Assembly (NCBI RefSeq): GCF_004327355.1
Contig: NZ_QJUM01000016.1
Span: forward strand, 1 to 64,000
Source of the DNA: Phytopseudomonas dryadis
Lineage (GTDB): Bacteria > Pseudomonadota > Gammaproteobacteria > Pseudomonadales > Pseudomonadaceae
DNA: 64,000 bases
Direction: 5' to 3'
In this document: piece after piece, positions 52,442 to 61,550 of the stretch
Position numbering within the stretch: position 1 is the first letter of the stretch
Layout: every line of letters starts with the position of its first letter
The notes under the pieces: generated by a model
The model's database searches: none
Told to the model about the DNA's origin: nothing
The model's input: only the letters and a program-made list of their open reading frames with translations
Made by a program: the position numbers and the translations under genes

Positions 52442-53287
52442 TCAGCCGTTCTGGCGGATACCGGCGACCAGCCAGGGCTGGTTCTCGCCCGTGGCGCGTT
52501 CCAGGCGCCAGCTTTCGCTGAAGGCTTCGCCCTGGTCGAAGCGCGAGGTCTTCGACAGGCCTCTGAAGGTCAGGGTGGCGATGGTCTTGTCGGCCTGATC
52601 GTCGACGCCGTCGAGCTGCACCTCGAGGTTGTCGATGTAGGTGGACTGGAAGCCGTCACCCAGATCGGCGCGCTCGCGCTTGAGGAATTCCAGCAGTTGC
52701 GGGGTGACGAACTCGGCGATCTTGTCCATTTCGTCGGCGTCCCAGTGCTGCTGCAGGCTGAGGAAGTGCTCGCGCCCGGCATTGACGAAGCTCTGCTCGT
52801 TGAACCAGGCCGGGGCGTTGATCACCGGCTTGATCACGGCATTGCCGCTACCACCGAAGATCGATGGCCGGGCCGGCTGGTCATGGGCTTCGCGCTGGAA
52901 CGGCGCGCCGTGGGCGGCGGCGGGCTGAGCCTGCTGGCGACGGGCGGCGAGGAAGCGGAACAGGAGGAAGGCGATCAGGCCGAAGATCAGGATGTCCATG
53001 ATCTGCAGGCCTTCGAAGCCGTCGCCCATGAACATCGAGGCCAGCAGGCCACCGGCGGCAAGGCCGGCCAGCGGGCCGAGCCAGCGCGAAGCGCCGCTGG
53101 CGGCAGCCGGGGTACGGCCCGGCGCGGCGGCATTGGCGTTGGCCTGCGCAGGTGGGGTGGCCTGGCGCGACTGGTGGCTCGGCGCGGCGCCGAACGACTT
53201 GCCGCCGCCAAAACGTTTGGCATCGGCGTGGAAACTGAAGGACAGGCCCAGGCAGAGCACCAGGGCGATACTGAGGAAACGCTGCAT
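52442..53287 (-). CDS. Tim44-domain membrane protein
   Basis: Protein of 281 residues. The signal peptide (MQRFLSIALVLCLGLSFSFHADA) is followed by a low-complexity glycine/alanine/proline region, two membrane segments (about 77-95 and 100-118, with GLAAGGLLASMFMGDGFEGLQIMDILIFGLIAFLLFRFLAA) and a C-terminal Tim44-like domain (about 160-281, FNEQSFVNAGREHFLSLQQHWD to SWRLERATGENQPWLVAGI). Bacterial TimA-type proteins are inner-membrane proteins of poorly known role. I chose the ATG at 53287. Confidence 0.85.
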   Translation of the reverse strand: MQRFLSIALVLCLGLSFSFHADAKRFGGGKSFGAAPSHQSRQATPPAQANANAAAPGRTPAAASGASRWLGPLAGLAAGGLLASMFMGDGFEGLQIMDILIFGLIAFLLFRFLAARRQQAQPAAAHGAPFQREAHDQPARPSIFGGSGNAVIKPVINAPAWFNEQSFVNAGREHFLSLQQHWDADEMDKIAEFVTPQLLEFLKRERADLGDGFQSTYIDNLEVQLDGVDDQADKTIATLTFRGLSKTSRFDQGEAFSESWRLERATGENQPWLVAGIRQNG

Positions 53288-53429
53288 TATCGGTTTTCTC
53301 TTGGTTGTCGGAATTCTGCGGGGCATCTTGCCCGTGCTCGACGGCCATGACCAGCGCCAGAGTGTTTCGGGCTTTTGCTCTTTGTGCGCAGCGCCGGGAT
53401 CAGGGCATCCCGGCGCTGGCGCGACCCGG

Positions 53430-53508
53430 GCAGGCGCCGCGACCCCGCGGCGATCGGTGGCCGTGACCCCGATCGCATCGCGCCGCGGTCGAGGCTCCCG
53501 GGCGCCGC
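53430..53508. repeat. Family A repeat, partial inverted copy
   Basis: On the minus strand this reads CTCGACCGCGGCGCGATGCGAT then GGTGGCCGATC-like sequence and CGCCGCGGGGTCGCGGCGCC, matching the central and right parts of the family A element. It abuts the stop of the TRAP binding-protein gene at 53509. Confidence 0.55.
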
Positions 53509-54609
53509 TCAGCGCCAGTTGTACAGTTCCTGCTCGGACAGGGCATGCATCGGCGTGACCTGTTCCTGGAAGGCTTTCAGCGAGGCCCAGATGCGGCCGT
53601 TGAGTTCGCTCTGTGCCGCCAGTTCGTCCAGCACCACCTGGGACTCGCGCTGCATGGCGGCGAGCACGTCGTCCGGGAAGCGCTTGATCTGCACGCCCTG
53701 CTGCTTCAGTTGTTCGAGCGAGCCGGCGTTGTGGTAGACGTAGTCGTCCATCATGTCCAGGGTCGCGGCCTTGGCGGCTTCGACGACGATGGCCTGCAGG
53801 TCGGCGGGCAGGCTGTCGAAGGCCTTCTGGTTGACCATGGACTCGACCACCGCGTTGGGCTCCTGCCAGCCCGGGTAGTAGTAGTACTTGGCGGCCTTGT
53901 GCAGGCCGAAGGTCAGGTCGTTGTACGGGCTGACCCAGTCGGTGGCATCGATGGCGTGGGTCTGCAGGGCGGTGAAGATTTCGCCGCCGGGCAGGTTGAC
54001 GGTGATCGCGCCGAGCTTGCTCCAGACTTCGCCGCCCAGGCCGGGCATGCGGATCTTCAGGCCCTTGACGTCGTTCAGCGAGTTGATTTCCTTGTTGTAC
54101 CAGCCGCCCATCTGCATGGTGGTGTTACCCGCCGCCAGCGGTTTCACGCCGAACGGGGCGTAGGTCTCGTCCCACAGCGCCTGGCCGCCGCCCTTGCTCA
54201 GCCAGGCGTTCATTTCCAGGGTGGACAGGCCGAAGGGCACCGAGGTGAAGAACTGCGCGGCCGGCACCTTGCCTTTCCAGTAGTAGGGCGTGCCGTGGCC
54301 GATCTCGGCGGTGCCGCGCGAGACCGCGTCGAACACTTCCAGGGCGGGCACCAGCTCACCGGCGGCGTACACCTTGATGGTCAGGCGCCCGGCGCTCATG
54401 GCGTTGATGCGTTCGGCCAGGCGCTCGGCGGCAGTGCCCAGGCCCGGGTAGTTCTTCGGCCAGGAGGTGACCATCTTCCAGTGGAAGGTCTCGGCGGCTT
54501 TGCCAGCGGCGGCGTCCTGCTGGGCAGCGGGGGCGTCTTCCTTGCAGCCGGCCAGGCCGAGGGCGGCCAGCAGCGCCACGGCGGCGCCGAACAGATTGCG
54601 GCGGTTCAT
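53509..54609 (-). CDS. DctP-type TRAP binding lipoprotein, orphan
   Basis: Predicted lipoprotein of 366 residues; the signal peptide ends in LAGC with lipid-bearing C22. The mature part is a DctP-family TRAP binding protein: MVTSWPKNYPGLGTAAERLAERI, VPFGLSTLEMNAWL, GWYNKEINSLNDVKGLKIRMPG and HAIDATDWVSPYNDLTFGLHK, close to the TakP (alpha-keto acid) group. There are no TRAP permease genes adjacent; the TAXI permease at 5898 belongs to another TRAP class. So it must work with a permease encoded elsewhere. Confidence 0.85.
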   Translation of the reverse strand: MNRRNLFGAAVALLAALGLAGCKEDAPAAQQDAAAGKAAETFHWKMVTSWPKNYPGLGTAAERLAERINAMSAGRLTIKVYAAGELVPALEVFDAVSRGTAEIGHGTPYYWKGKVPAAQFFTSVPFGLSTLEMNAWLSKGGGQALWDETYAPFGVKPLAAGNTTMQMGGWYNKEINSLNDVKGLKIRMPGLGGEVWSKLGAITVNLPGGEIFTALQTHAIDATDWVSPYNDLTFGLHKAAKYYYYPGWQEPNAVVESMVNQKAFDSLPADLQAIVVEAAKAATLDMMDDYVYHNAGSLEQLKQQGVQIKRFPDDVLAAMQRESQVVLDELAAQSELNGRIWASLKAFQEQVTPMHALSEQELYNWR

Positions 54610-54650
54610 CGGGTGGATCTCCAGTTGGGGTGGATCTTGTCATTCGATGA

Positions 54651-54730
54651 AAGGCGCTGGAGGCTGGAAGCTGGACGAAGAGGCCTGCTCCGACATGCTC
54701 GTCGTTCTGCCTCCAGCCTTTCAGCGCCGT
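54651..54730. repeat. Intergenic inverted repeat, family E copy 2
   Basis: AAGGCGCTGGAGGCTGGAAG and CCTCCAGCCTTTCAGCGCC pair imperfectly around a centre that contains CTGGACGAAGAGGCCT. It resembles 8344-8419 closely, including the inner GCTGGACGAA. It lies between uvrD and the TRAP binding-protein gene, both on the minus strand. Confidence 0.65.
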
Positions 54731-54739
54731 TTTCGGCTC

Positions 54740-56941
54740 TTACAGCGCTTCCAGCTTGGCGTAGGCCAGCATCAGCCACTTGCTGCCCTCGCTTTCGAAA
54801 TTCACCTGCACCCGTGCCTGGGCGCCGGCACCCTCGAAATTGAGGATGGTGCCTTCGCCGAACAATGAATGGCGGACGCGCTGGCCGAGGCTGAACGGGG
54901 TGTCCGGTACGGCGCTGCCGGCGAACAGGTTGCTGCCGCTCATGCCTCGATTGCCGGCGCCGAAGGGGCGGCTGACGCTGTTGGACAGGCGCACTTCCTG
55001 GATCAGCTGCGGCGGGATCTCGCGCACGAAGCGCGAGACCTTGTTGTAGGTCTCGCTGCCGTACAGGCGCCGGGTCTCGGCGTAGCTGATCACCAGTTTC
55101 TGCATGGCCCGGGTGATGCCGACATAGGCCAGGCGCCGTTCTTCTTCCAGGCGGCCGGGCTCTTCCAGGCTCATCTTGTGCGGGAACAGGCCTTCTTCCA
55201 TGCCGACCAGGAACACCTGGGGGAACTCCAGGCCCTTGGCGCTGTGCAGGGTCATCAGCTGGATGCTGTCCTCGTGCTCGCCGGCCTGGCTGTCGCCGGC
55301 CTCCAGCGAGGCGTGGTCGAGAAAGGCGGCGAGCGGGCTCTGCGCCTCGTCGCCCTCGGCGCCTTCGTAGGAGTCGAAGGCTCGCGCGGCGGACACCAGT
55401 TCCTCGAGGTTTTCCACCCGCGCCTGGGCCTTCTCGCCCTTTTCGTCGCGGTGGTAGGCGAGCAGCCCGGACTGTTCGATGACCAGTTGCGCCATGCTGT
55501 GCAGCGGCAGGCCTTCGACCTTCAGCGCCAGGCTGTCGACCAGTTCGACGAAGGCGTTCAGCGCGCTGGCGGCGCGGCCGCCGATGACCTTGGTGCCCAC
55601 CGCCTCGTGCAGCGCCGCCCACAGCGACAGCTCGTTGCCGCGGGCGAACTGGCGCAGGGTTTCCACGGTCTTCTCGCCGATGCCACGGGCCGGCACGTTG
55701 ATCACCCGTTCCAGGGCCGCGTCGTTGCCGCGCTGGTGGATCAGGCGCAGGTAGGCCATGGCGTTCTTGATCTCGGCGCGCTCGAAGAAGCGCTGGCCGC
55801 CGTAGATTCGGTAGGGGATGCGTTCGCGCAGCAGCGCCTCTTCGAGCACCCGCGACTGGGCGTTGGAGCGGTAGAGGATGGCGATCTCGCTGCGCTTGAG
55901 GCCGTCCTTGCGCAGGGCGTCCTCGATCGATTCGACCACGTAGCGGGCTTCGTCGTGTTCGTTGAAGGCGGCATACAGGCTCAGCGGCTCGCCGTCGGCG
56001 TCTTCCGTCCACAGCTCCTTGCCCAGGCGCCCCTGGTTGTTGGCGATCAGGGCGTTGGCGGCCTTGAGGATGCCGGCGGTGGAGCGGTAGTTCTGCTCCA
56101 GGCGGATCGTCTCGGCATTCGGGAAGTCATCGCAGAACTGCTGGATGTTCTCGATCTTCGCCCCGCGCCAGCCGTAGATCGACTGGTCGTCGTCGCCGAC
56201 CACCATGAGGCTGTCGCCGCCCCTGGCCAGCAGGCGCAGCCAGGCGTACTGCACGGCGTTGGTGTCCTGGAACTCGTCCACCAGGATATGGCGGAAGCGT
56301 TTCTGATAATGCTTGAGCAATCCATCGTTATTGCGCCACAGGTCGAGGGCGCGCAGCAGCAACTCGGAGAAATCGATGACCCCGGCGCGGGCACAGGCGG
56401 CCTCGTAGGCCTCGTAGATGCCGCGCATGGTGGCCAGGAACAGGTCGCCGCTGGCCTGGATGCCCTGCGGGCGGATGCCTTCGTCCTTCTGCCCGTTGAT
56501 GAACCACTGCGCCTGGCGCGGCGGCCAGCGCTGCTCGTCGAGGCCCAGCTCGCGGATCACCCGCTTGACCAGGCGCTGCTGGTCGTCGGAGTCGAGGATC
56601 TGGAAGTTCTCGGCCAGGCCGGCTTCCTGCCAGTGCGCGCGCAACAGGCGATGGGCCAGGCCGTGGAAGGTGCCGACCCACATGCCCGCCGGGCTCTGTC
56701 CCAGAACCTCTTCGATGCGGTGGCGCATCTCGGCGGCGGCCTTGTTGGTGAAGGTCACCGACAGGATGCTGTGCGGCGAGATATCCAGCCGCTGGATCAG
56801 GAAGGCGATACGGTGCACCAGTACGCGGGTCTTGCCGGAGCCGGCACCGGCCAGCACCAACTGGTGTCCAGGCGGTGTGGTGACCGCATGGTGCTGGGCT
56901 GGGTTCAGGGCTGTGAGTCGCTGGTCGAGGTCGTTTTGCAT
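54740..56941 (-). CDS. uvrD: UvrD/Rep-family DNA helicase II
   Basis: SF1 helicase of 733 residues for nucleotide excision and mismatch repair. All motifs are visible: Walker A GAGSGKT (32-38), motif Ia SVTFTNKAAAEM, motif II VDEFQDTN, motif III DDDQSIYGWRGA, motif IV RLEQNYRST, motif V MTLHSAKGLEFP and motif VI GITRAMQ. The C-terminal 60 residues form the Tudor-like domain that binds RNA polymerase (GQRVRHSLFGEGTILNFEG). The length is normal for UvrD. No operon partners are evident. Confidence 0.92.
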   Translation of the reverse strand: MQNDLDQRLTALNPAQHHAVTTPPGHQLVLAGAGSGKTRVLVHRIAFLIQRLDISPHSILSVTFTNKAAAEMRHRIEEVLGQSPAGMWVGTFHGLAHRLLRAHWQEAGLAENFQILDSDDQQRLVKRVIRELGLDEQRWPPRQAQWFINGQKDEGIRPQGIQASGDLFLATMRGIYEAYEAACARAGVIDFSELLLRALDLWRNNDGLLKHYQKRFRHILVDEFQDTNAVQYAWLRLLARGGDSLMVVGDDDQSIYGWRGAKIENIQQFCDDFPNAETIRLEQNYRSTAGILKAANALIANNQGRLGKELWTEDADGEPLSLYAAFNEHDEARYVVESIEDALRKDGLKRSEIAILYRSNAQSRVLEEALLRERIPYRIYGGQRFFERAEIKNAMAYLRLIHQRGNDAALERVINVPARGIGEKTVETLRQFARGNELSLWAALHEAVGTKVIGGRAASALNAFVELVDSLALKVEGLPLHSMAQLVIEQSGLLAYHRDEKGEKAQARVENLEELVSAARAFDSYEGAEGDEAQSPLAAFLDHASLEAGDSQAGEHEDSIQLMTLHSAKGLEFPQVFLVGMEEGLFPHKMSLEEPGRLEEERRLAYVGITRAMQKLVISYAETRRLYGSETYNKVSRFVREIPPQLIQEVRLSNSVSRPFGAGNRGMSGSNLFAGSAVPDTPFSLGQRVRHSLFGEGTILNFEGAGAQARVQVNFESEGSKWLMLAYAKLEAL

Positions 56942-57029
56942 CGCGGCATTCTAGGGGGCTGGCGCTGGGAGGGCAAACGGCGATGAACGGTGCCGCGACG
57001 AGCCGTCGGGCGCGCCTGTCGACGGGGGC

Positions 57030-57506
57030 TCAGTGTTCCGGCAGGTTGGCGAAAATGCTCGCCAGCACCTGGTTGAGTTTGCGCAGCTGGGCTTCGCTCA
57101 GGCCCTGGAAACTCTTGTGGAACAATTCGTCGGTGAGTTCGTGCATAGCGAAGAACGCCTGGCGTCCGGCCGCGGTCAGGCTGACCTGGGTGACGCGGCC
57201 GTCCTGGGCGCTCTGGCTGGTTTCCACCAGGCCGTCGTCCTTCATGCGGTAGACGATCTTGGTGATGGTGGACAGCTTGGCCACGGCGTGTTCGGAGATT
57301 TCCGAGATGCTCGAGTTGTCGTTCTCGAAGAGGATGTTCAGCACCCGCCAGCGCGGGATGTCCAGGTCGATCCGCTTGAGCAGCTTCTCCATGGCCATGG
57401 AGTAGCGCCCGTGAACGCGCGCCAGCCAGTAGAAGGGAAACTCTTCCTTGTGAAAATCTTCGCTGGCAGGGTTGTAACGACCGCGGCGTTTCTTGGGGAT
57501 GGACAT
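57030..57506 (-). CDS. MarR-family transcriptional regulator
   Basis: Regulator of 158 residues. The winged helix is clear: LNILFENDNSSISEISEHAVAKLSTITKIVYRMKDDGLVETSQSAQDGRVTQVSLTAAGRQAF, with the DGR wing typical of MarR proteins. MarR proteins usually repress adjacent genes until a small phenolic or other ligand binds. I chose the ATG at 57506 (MSIPKKRRGRY); the frame to 57539 begins with TTG and is less likely. Neighbours are uvrD downstream and a family A repeat upstream, so the target is unclear. Confidence 0.85.
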   Translation of the reverse strand: MSIPKKRRGRYNPASEDFHKEEFPFYWLARVHGRYSMAMEKLLKRIDLDIPRWRVLNILFENDNSSISEISEHAVAKLSTITKIVYRMKDDGLVETSQSAQDGRVTQVSLTAAGRQAFFAMHELTDELFHKSFQGLSEAQLRKLNQVLASIFANLPEH

Positions 57507-57642
57507 GAAGGGGGCTGCTTTGTGAACGTGGACGGGCAATCATAGACATTTCTACTAATTCCGGCACCCGCCGCGCCGCCGGCCGGCAGCGGCACACTGA
57601 CGCGCGGCAGGCGCGCGCACCTGCCCGCCCCGTTCAGCCTGA

Positions 57643-57822
57643 TGCCGATCAGATAAGGTTTCTGTAGGAGCAGGGGCCCCTACAGAAGAGCGATCCCCGC
57701 GCGTAGGAGCGTCGACCCCGGCGCGATGCGATGGCGGCCATGCTGCAGAAATCGCGGTATGGCCACGATTCGCCGCGGGGTCGCGGCGCCTACAGGGCCA
57801 GGGCCAAACGCTTGACTGACTG
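57643..57822. repeat. Long intergenic repeat, family A copy 2
   Basis: The nearly complete element begins TGCCGATCAGATAAGG and ends AACGCTTGACTGACTG, the same ends as the copy at 36129-36311. Within it GAGCGTCGACCCCGGCGCGATGCGA and GATTCGCCGCGGGGTCGCGG are conserved. It abuts the stop of the 3-hydroxyacyl-CoA dehydrogenase gene, as copy 1 lies just past folE2. The gap 57507-57823 holds nothing else. Confidence 0.8.
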
Positions 57823-57823
57823 T

Positions 57824-58813
57824 TCAGCCCTGGTTTTCCAGCGCCTGGTCGAAGCGCGCGGTGAGCCCCGTGGCATCCAGCAGGCGGAAGAAGTCCTGCA
57901 TGCGCTGCGCCTTGTAGGCGTCGGTATCGCGGCCGGCATAGTCGTAGAAGCCCTGGCCGTCACGCAGGCCGTTGCGACCCCTGGCCATGTTTTCACGGAC
58001 GATATCGGCGCAGTCGAAGCGTTCGCCGAGCTGGCCGGACAGGTACTTCGAGGCGTAGAACAGGATGTCGCCGCCGCCCCAGTCGATGAATTCCAGCAGG
58101 CCGAGCACGGCGAAGCGCAGGCCGAAGCCGACGCGGATGGCCTGGTCGATGTCCGCGGTGCTGGCCACGCCTTCCTCGACCATGCGCGCCGCCTCGTTCA
58201 TCGCCTGGGCCTGGATGCGCGGCACGATGTAGCCGGGCGAGGCGGAGCAGACCACCGGCACCTTGCCGATGCTGCGCAGCAGCTCGAGCATGTCGCTGAC
58301 CACCGCGGGATCGGTGCTGTCGCTACGGCTGACTTCCACCAGCGGCATCAGGTCCGCCGGGTTCAGCCAGTGGGCGTTGATGAAGCGTTGCGGCCCGCTG
58401 ATGCAGGTCGCCAGCTCACTGACCAGGAAGGTCGAGGTGGTGGAGGCGACCCGTGCATCGGCGGGAATGCAGGCGCCGAGCCAGGCGAACAGCTCGCGTT
58501 TCATCTCCAGCACTTCCGGCACGCCTTCGAACAGGTAGCGCGCCTCGGCCAGCGCCGTTTCGCAGCCCTGGCGTGGCAACACGCTGAGCCGCGCCAGGGC
58601 GATGTCCACCTGCGCCTGGGTCAGGCGCCCGAGCGCGACCTTGGCCCGCAGTTCGCGGGCGATGGCCTCGCGCACCTGGTCGGCGTAGGCGGCGCTGGCC
58701 TGCGGGCCGCGCTGTTTGACGTCGATCAGCACCACCGGCAGGCCGCCCTGGATGAAGGCCAGGGCCATGCCCTGGCCCATGCGCCCGGCGCCGAGGATAT
58801 GCACCGTTTTCAT
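57824..58813 (-). CDS. 3-Hydroxyacyl-CoA dehydrogenase family protein
   Basis: NAD-dependent dehydrogenase of 329 residues. The N-terminal Rossmann motif is G8-x-G10-x2-G13 (ILGAGRMGQGMALAF), the catalytic-region STTSTF and FINAHWLNPADLMPLVEV correspond to the family's SNTSS and HFFNP motifs, and a C-terminal helical domain follows. The substrate is a 3-hydroxy acid or its CoA ester; the family also includes carnitine and gulonate dehydrogenases. The ATG overlaps the stop of the opine-dehydrogenase-type gene (ATGA), so the two enzymes are made together in the transport operon. Confidence 0.85.
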   Translation of the reverse strand: MKTVHILGAGRMGQGMALAFIQGGLPVVLIDVKQRGPQASAAYADQVREAIARELRAKVALGRLTQAQVDIALARLSVLPRQGCETALAEARYLFEGVPEVLEMKRELFAWLGACIPADARVASTTSTFLVSELATCISGPQRFINAHWLNPADLMPLVEVSRSDSTDPAVVSDMLELLRSIGKVPVVCSASPGYIVPRIQAQAMNEAARMVEEGVASTADIDQAIRVGFGLRFAVLGLLEFIDWGGGDILFYASKYLSGQLGERFDCADIVRENMARGRNGLRDGQGFYDYAGRDTDAYKAQRMQDFFRLLDATGLTARFDQALENQG

Positions 58814-59916
58814 GGCAGCACCCCTTCGCGCAGCAGGTGCTGCATGCGTTCGCGGGACAGTTGCGCCAGGCCGAGGTTTTCCAGGGTCCGGCCTTCGGCG
58901 TAGAGGTCGCGTTCGGCGACGGCCGAGGCGATGGCCAGCAGCCCGGCGGCGATCGGCGTCGGCACGCCGGCCCAGCGGCCGACCGAGACCAGCAGCGACA
59001 GGCCCAGGCGGGTGTCCTCGAGCATGTAGCGGTGGCGCTGCAGGTCGATGTCCTCGCGCCAGTCGCCGCTGTCGGTGAGCTTGCCGTGGGCGCCACGCCC
59101 GTACATCCACTCGTCGCCGTCGCTGGCGTAGTGGTCGGCCAGGGGGAAGTGCGGCGCGCCGTAGCCCAGGGCTTCGCGTACGGCCATGCGCTCGGCATCC
59201 AGGCCGTTGGTGACCCGGCGAATCGACGGTTGCGTGCCTTCGTTGTGGATGTCCCAGCGCTCGAAGTGTTCCAGGGGGCCGGCGTTCATCATGATCAGCG
59301 GCGGGTGGATGATCGGCCCGGCATTCATCAGTGCGCCGGACAGGCCGTCTTCGATCGGCTCGACGCTCGGGTAGGCGGCGCACAGTACGGTGAAGGCCTG
59401 TTCGCTCAGGCGCGCCGGGAATACGCCGGTGGGCAGGCGCGTGGCATAGCAGCTGATCACCAGCTCAGCGGGGCCGTGCTTGCGGGCCAGGTAGGGCAGG
59501 GTGCCGGTTTCGGCGAAGGCCACCTCGGCGGAATTGCCGGCGTCGGCCATGGCCTTGGCGAACAGGTAGCTGCCGAAGGTGCCCGGGGGCAGGAACACCA
59601 CCTGGCCGCTCTGCAGCAGCGGCGCCAGTTCCTGGGCCAGATCCTGGTGGGTGGTCGAGGGCAGTGGGATGACGATCAATTCTGCGCCATCCACGGCAGC
59701 GTCCAATTGATCGATCAGCTGCAGGCCACTATTGCTGTCGCCCAGTGGCAGCAGTCGGGTGCCGCGATAATCCCGTACCTGAATGCCGCTCTGGTCGCGG
59801 ATTGCCGCGAATGCCGCGCTGTCACGCCGCCAGAAATTCACCTGATGCCCCGCTTCGCTCAGCTCCACGGCGGCTGCGTAGCAGCCATGCCCTCCACCCA
59901 GAACACAGATTTTCAT
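58810..59916 (-). CDS. NAD/NADP octopine/nopaline dehydrogenase family protein
   Basis: Protein of 368 residues. The N-terminal Rossmann part begins KICVLGGGHGCYAAAVELSEAGHQVNFWRRD, and the C-terminal domain has the opine-dehydrogenase pattern (MNAGPIIHPPLIMMNAG, EREALGY-like VREALGYGAPHFPLADHY, then DIDLQRHRYMLEDTRLGLSLLVSVGRWAGVPTP with the catalytic histidine). Family members make or break opines by reductive coupling of amino and keto acids. I chose the ATG at 59916, with CAGGAG upstream. It lies 99 bases after the second permease gene and is coupled to the 3-hydroxyacyl-CoA dehydrogenase gene. Confidence 0.82.
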   Translation of the reverse strand: MKICVLGGGHGCYAAAVELSEAGHQVNFWRRDSAAFAAIRDQSGIQVRDYRGTRLLPLGDSNSGLQLIDQLDAAVDGAELIVIPLPSTTHQDLAQELAPLLQSGQVVFLPPGTFGSYLFAKAMADAGNSAEVAFAETGTLPYLARKHGPAELVISCYATRLPTGVFPARLSEQAFTVLCAAYPSVEPIEDGLSGALMNAGPIIHPPLIMMNAGPLEHFERWDIHNEGTQPSIRRVTNGLDAERMAVREALGYGAPHFPLADHYASDGDEWMYGRGAHGKLTDSGDWREDIDLQRHRYMLEDTRLGLSLLVSVGRWAGVPTPIAAGLLAIASAVAERDLYAEGRTLENLGLAQLSRERMQHLLREGVLP

Positions 59917-60015
59917 GTTGCGACTCCTGTTTTTTTGGCAGCCGGCTCCCGTCCACCGCATGTGCGGCAGAGAAAGGAGATCGGCCAGATGCCGTTGGCG
60001 GTTAACGATCAGGCT

Positions 60016-60762
60016 TCAGGATTGGCCCCGAAGCAGGTACTTGCGTGTGTATTGCAGCGTGACGTTGAGCAGCAGTCCGATCAGCGAGATGACGATCAAT
60101 GGCACGAACATGTCGACCATCTGGAACGAGCGGGCGGCCAGGCTGAGCAGATGGCCGAGGCCGTCGGTGGAGGAGATCATCTCGGCCAGGAACACCGTCA
60201 CACAGGCGATCAGCAGGCTGATCCGGCAGCCGGTGAGAATCGCTGGCAAGGTGGCTGGCAGCACCACCCGGTATAGACTGGCGGTGCGGCCCGTTCCGGC
60301 GGCGCGGGCCGACCACAACAGCTTGGGTTCCACCGAGCGGGCGCCATGGAAGGTTGCCAGCAGAATGGGGAAGATCGCGTCGGCCACCACCAGCGCGATC
60401 TTGGATGCATGGTCGTAACCAAAGATCAGTACGAAAGCCGGGTAGAAGGCGATCTTCGGAATCGGCGCGAGCACGCGGATTACGGTTTCCAGCAGGCCGC
60501 CGGCCACCCGGCTGGCCAGCAGGCCGATGCCCACGCCGAACACCAGGGCGATGGCGAAGCCGCCGAGCAGGCGGATCAGGGTCTGCTGCAGGTGGAAGAG
60601 GAATTCCGCCTGCGGCAGCAACTGCGCCAGGCGCAGCAGCACGGCGCTGGGCGCGGGCAGCAGGTTGGCCGCCACCCAGCCGAGGCGGGTGCTCGCTTCC
60701 CAGACCAGCGCCAACAGCAGCAGGGGGATCAGGGGCAGTAACGAATTGGCGAGGCGTCTCAT
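60016..60762 (-). CDS. NitT/TauT-type ABC transporter permease 2
   Basis: Inner-membrane permease of 248 residues with about six membrane segments and the family loop LLWSARAAGTGRTASLYRVVLPATLPAILTGCRIS. It is similar to the permease encoded just upstream in the operon, so the pair probably forms a heterodimeric channel. The ATG overlaps the upstream stop (ATGA). Systems of this type import sulfonates, nitrate, pyrimidine precursors or other small organic ions. Confidence 0.86.
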   Translation of the reverse strand: MRRLANSLLPLIPLLLLALVWEASTRLGWVAANLLPAPSAVLLRLAQLLPQAEFLFHLQQTLIRLLGGFAIALVFGVGIGLLASRVAGGLLETVIRVLAPIPKIAFYPAFVLIFGYDHASKIALVVADAIFPILLATFHGARSVEPKLLWSARAAGTGRTASLYRVVLPATLPAILTGCRISLLIACVTVFLAEMISSTDGLGHLLSLAARSFQMVDMFVPLIVISLIGLLLNVTLQYTRKYLLRGQS

Positions 60763-61550
60763 GAGGTCGCTCCGGTGTGGCTGTCCTGGCGGCTTTCGGC
60801 CCAGTGGGTCAGGCGTCGGCGCAGGCGCTCGAACAGCCAGTCGAGGAGGAAACCCAGGGTGGCGAGGATCAGGATCATGGCGTACACGTCGGGGTACAGC
60901 GCCATGTCCATGGCGTTGAACAGCAGGTCGCCGGCGCCGGACTGGCGGGCGATCATCTCCGAGCTGATCATCACGATCAGCGCCATCGACAGGCCGACGC
61001 GGCAGCCCAGCAGGACGTCGGGCAGGGCGGCCGGCAGCACCACCTTGAACAGCCGCGCCGGCGCGCCCATGCCCATGGCCGCGGCCGACCAGAGCAGTTT
61101 CTCGTCCATGCCGCGGGCGCCGTGGTAGCTGTGGAACAGCAGCGGCAGGCTGACGCCGAGGAAGATCACCAGGATCTTCGACAGGTCGCCGATGCCGAAC
61201 CAGAGCATCACCATCGGCATCAGCGCCGCCTTGGGAATCGGATAGATCACGCTGAGCAGCGGGTTGAGCAGGCGCGCCAGGGTTTCGCTGCGGCCCATGC
61301 ACAGGCCCACGGGCACGGCGAACGCCAGGGCCAGGGCGATGCCGCAGGCCATGCGCCGCAACGAGTCGCCGATACCGCTCAGGGCCTGGCCGTCAGTGAG
61401 GATCACCGGTAACTGGCGCAAGGCTTCTCCTGCGGTGGGAAAACCGTCGAGCTGCATCCAGCGCGCCGCCATTTCCCACATCAGCAGCAGCGCCAGCACC
61501 ACCAGCAGCGGGCCGAGCCTGCCGAACAGCTGGTAATGACCGGCCCTCAT
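60759..61550 (-). CDS. NitT/TauT-type ABC transporter permease 1
   Basis: Inner-membrane permease of 263 residues with about six membrane segments and the ATPase-contact loop KLLWSAAAMGMGAPARLFKVVLPAALPDVLLGCRVG. It overlaps the ATPase stop and the next permease start by four bases each, which indicates coupled translation along the operon. The frame extending upstream to 62303 lies over the ATPase gene and is not real. Confidence 0.86.
   Translation of the reverse strand: MRAGHYQLFGRLGPLLVVLALLLMWEMAARWMQLDGFPTAGEALRQLPVILTDGQALSGIGDSLRRMACGIALALAFAVPVGLCMGRSETLARLLNPLLSVIYPIPKAALMPMVMLWFGIGDLSKILVIFLGVSLPLLFHSYHGARGMDEKLLWSAAAMGMGAPARLFKVVLPAALPDVLLGCRVGLSMALIVMISSEMIARQSGAGDLLFNAMDMALYPDVYAMILILATLGFLLDWLFERLRRRLTHWAESRQDSHTGATS

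Noticed and set aside
54869-56986. A 705-codon open frame opposite uvrD
   Set aside because: It is antisense to a full set of UvrD helicase motifs and has no features of its own.
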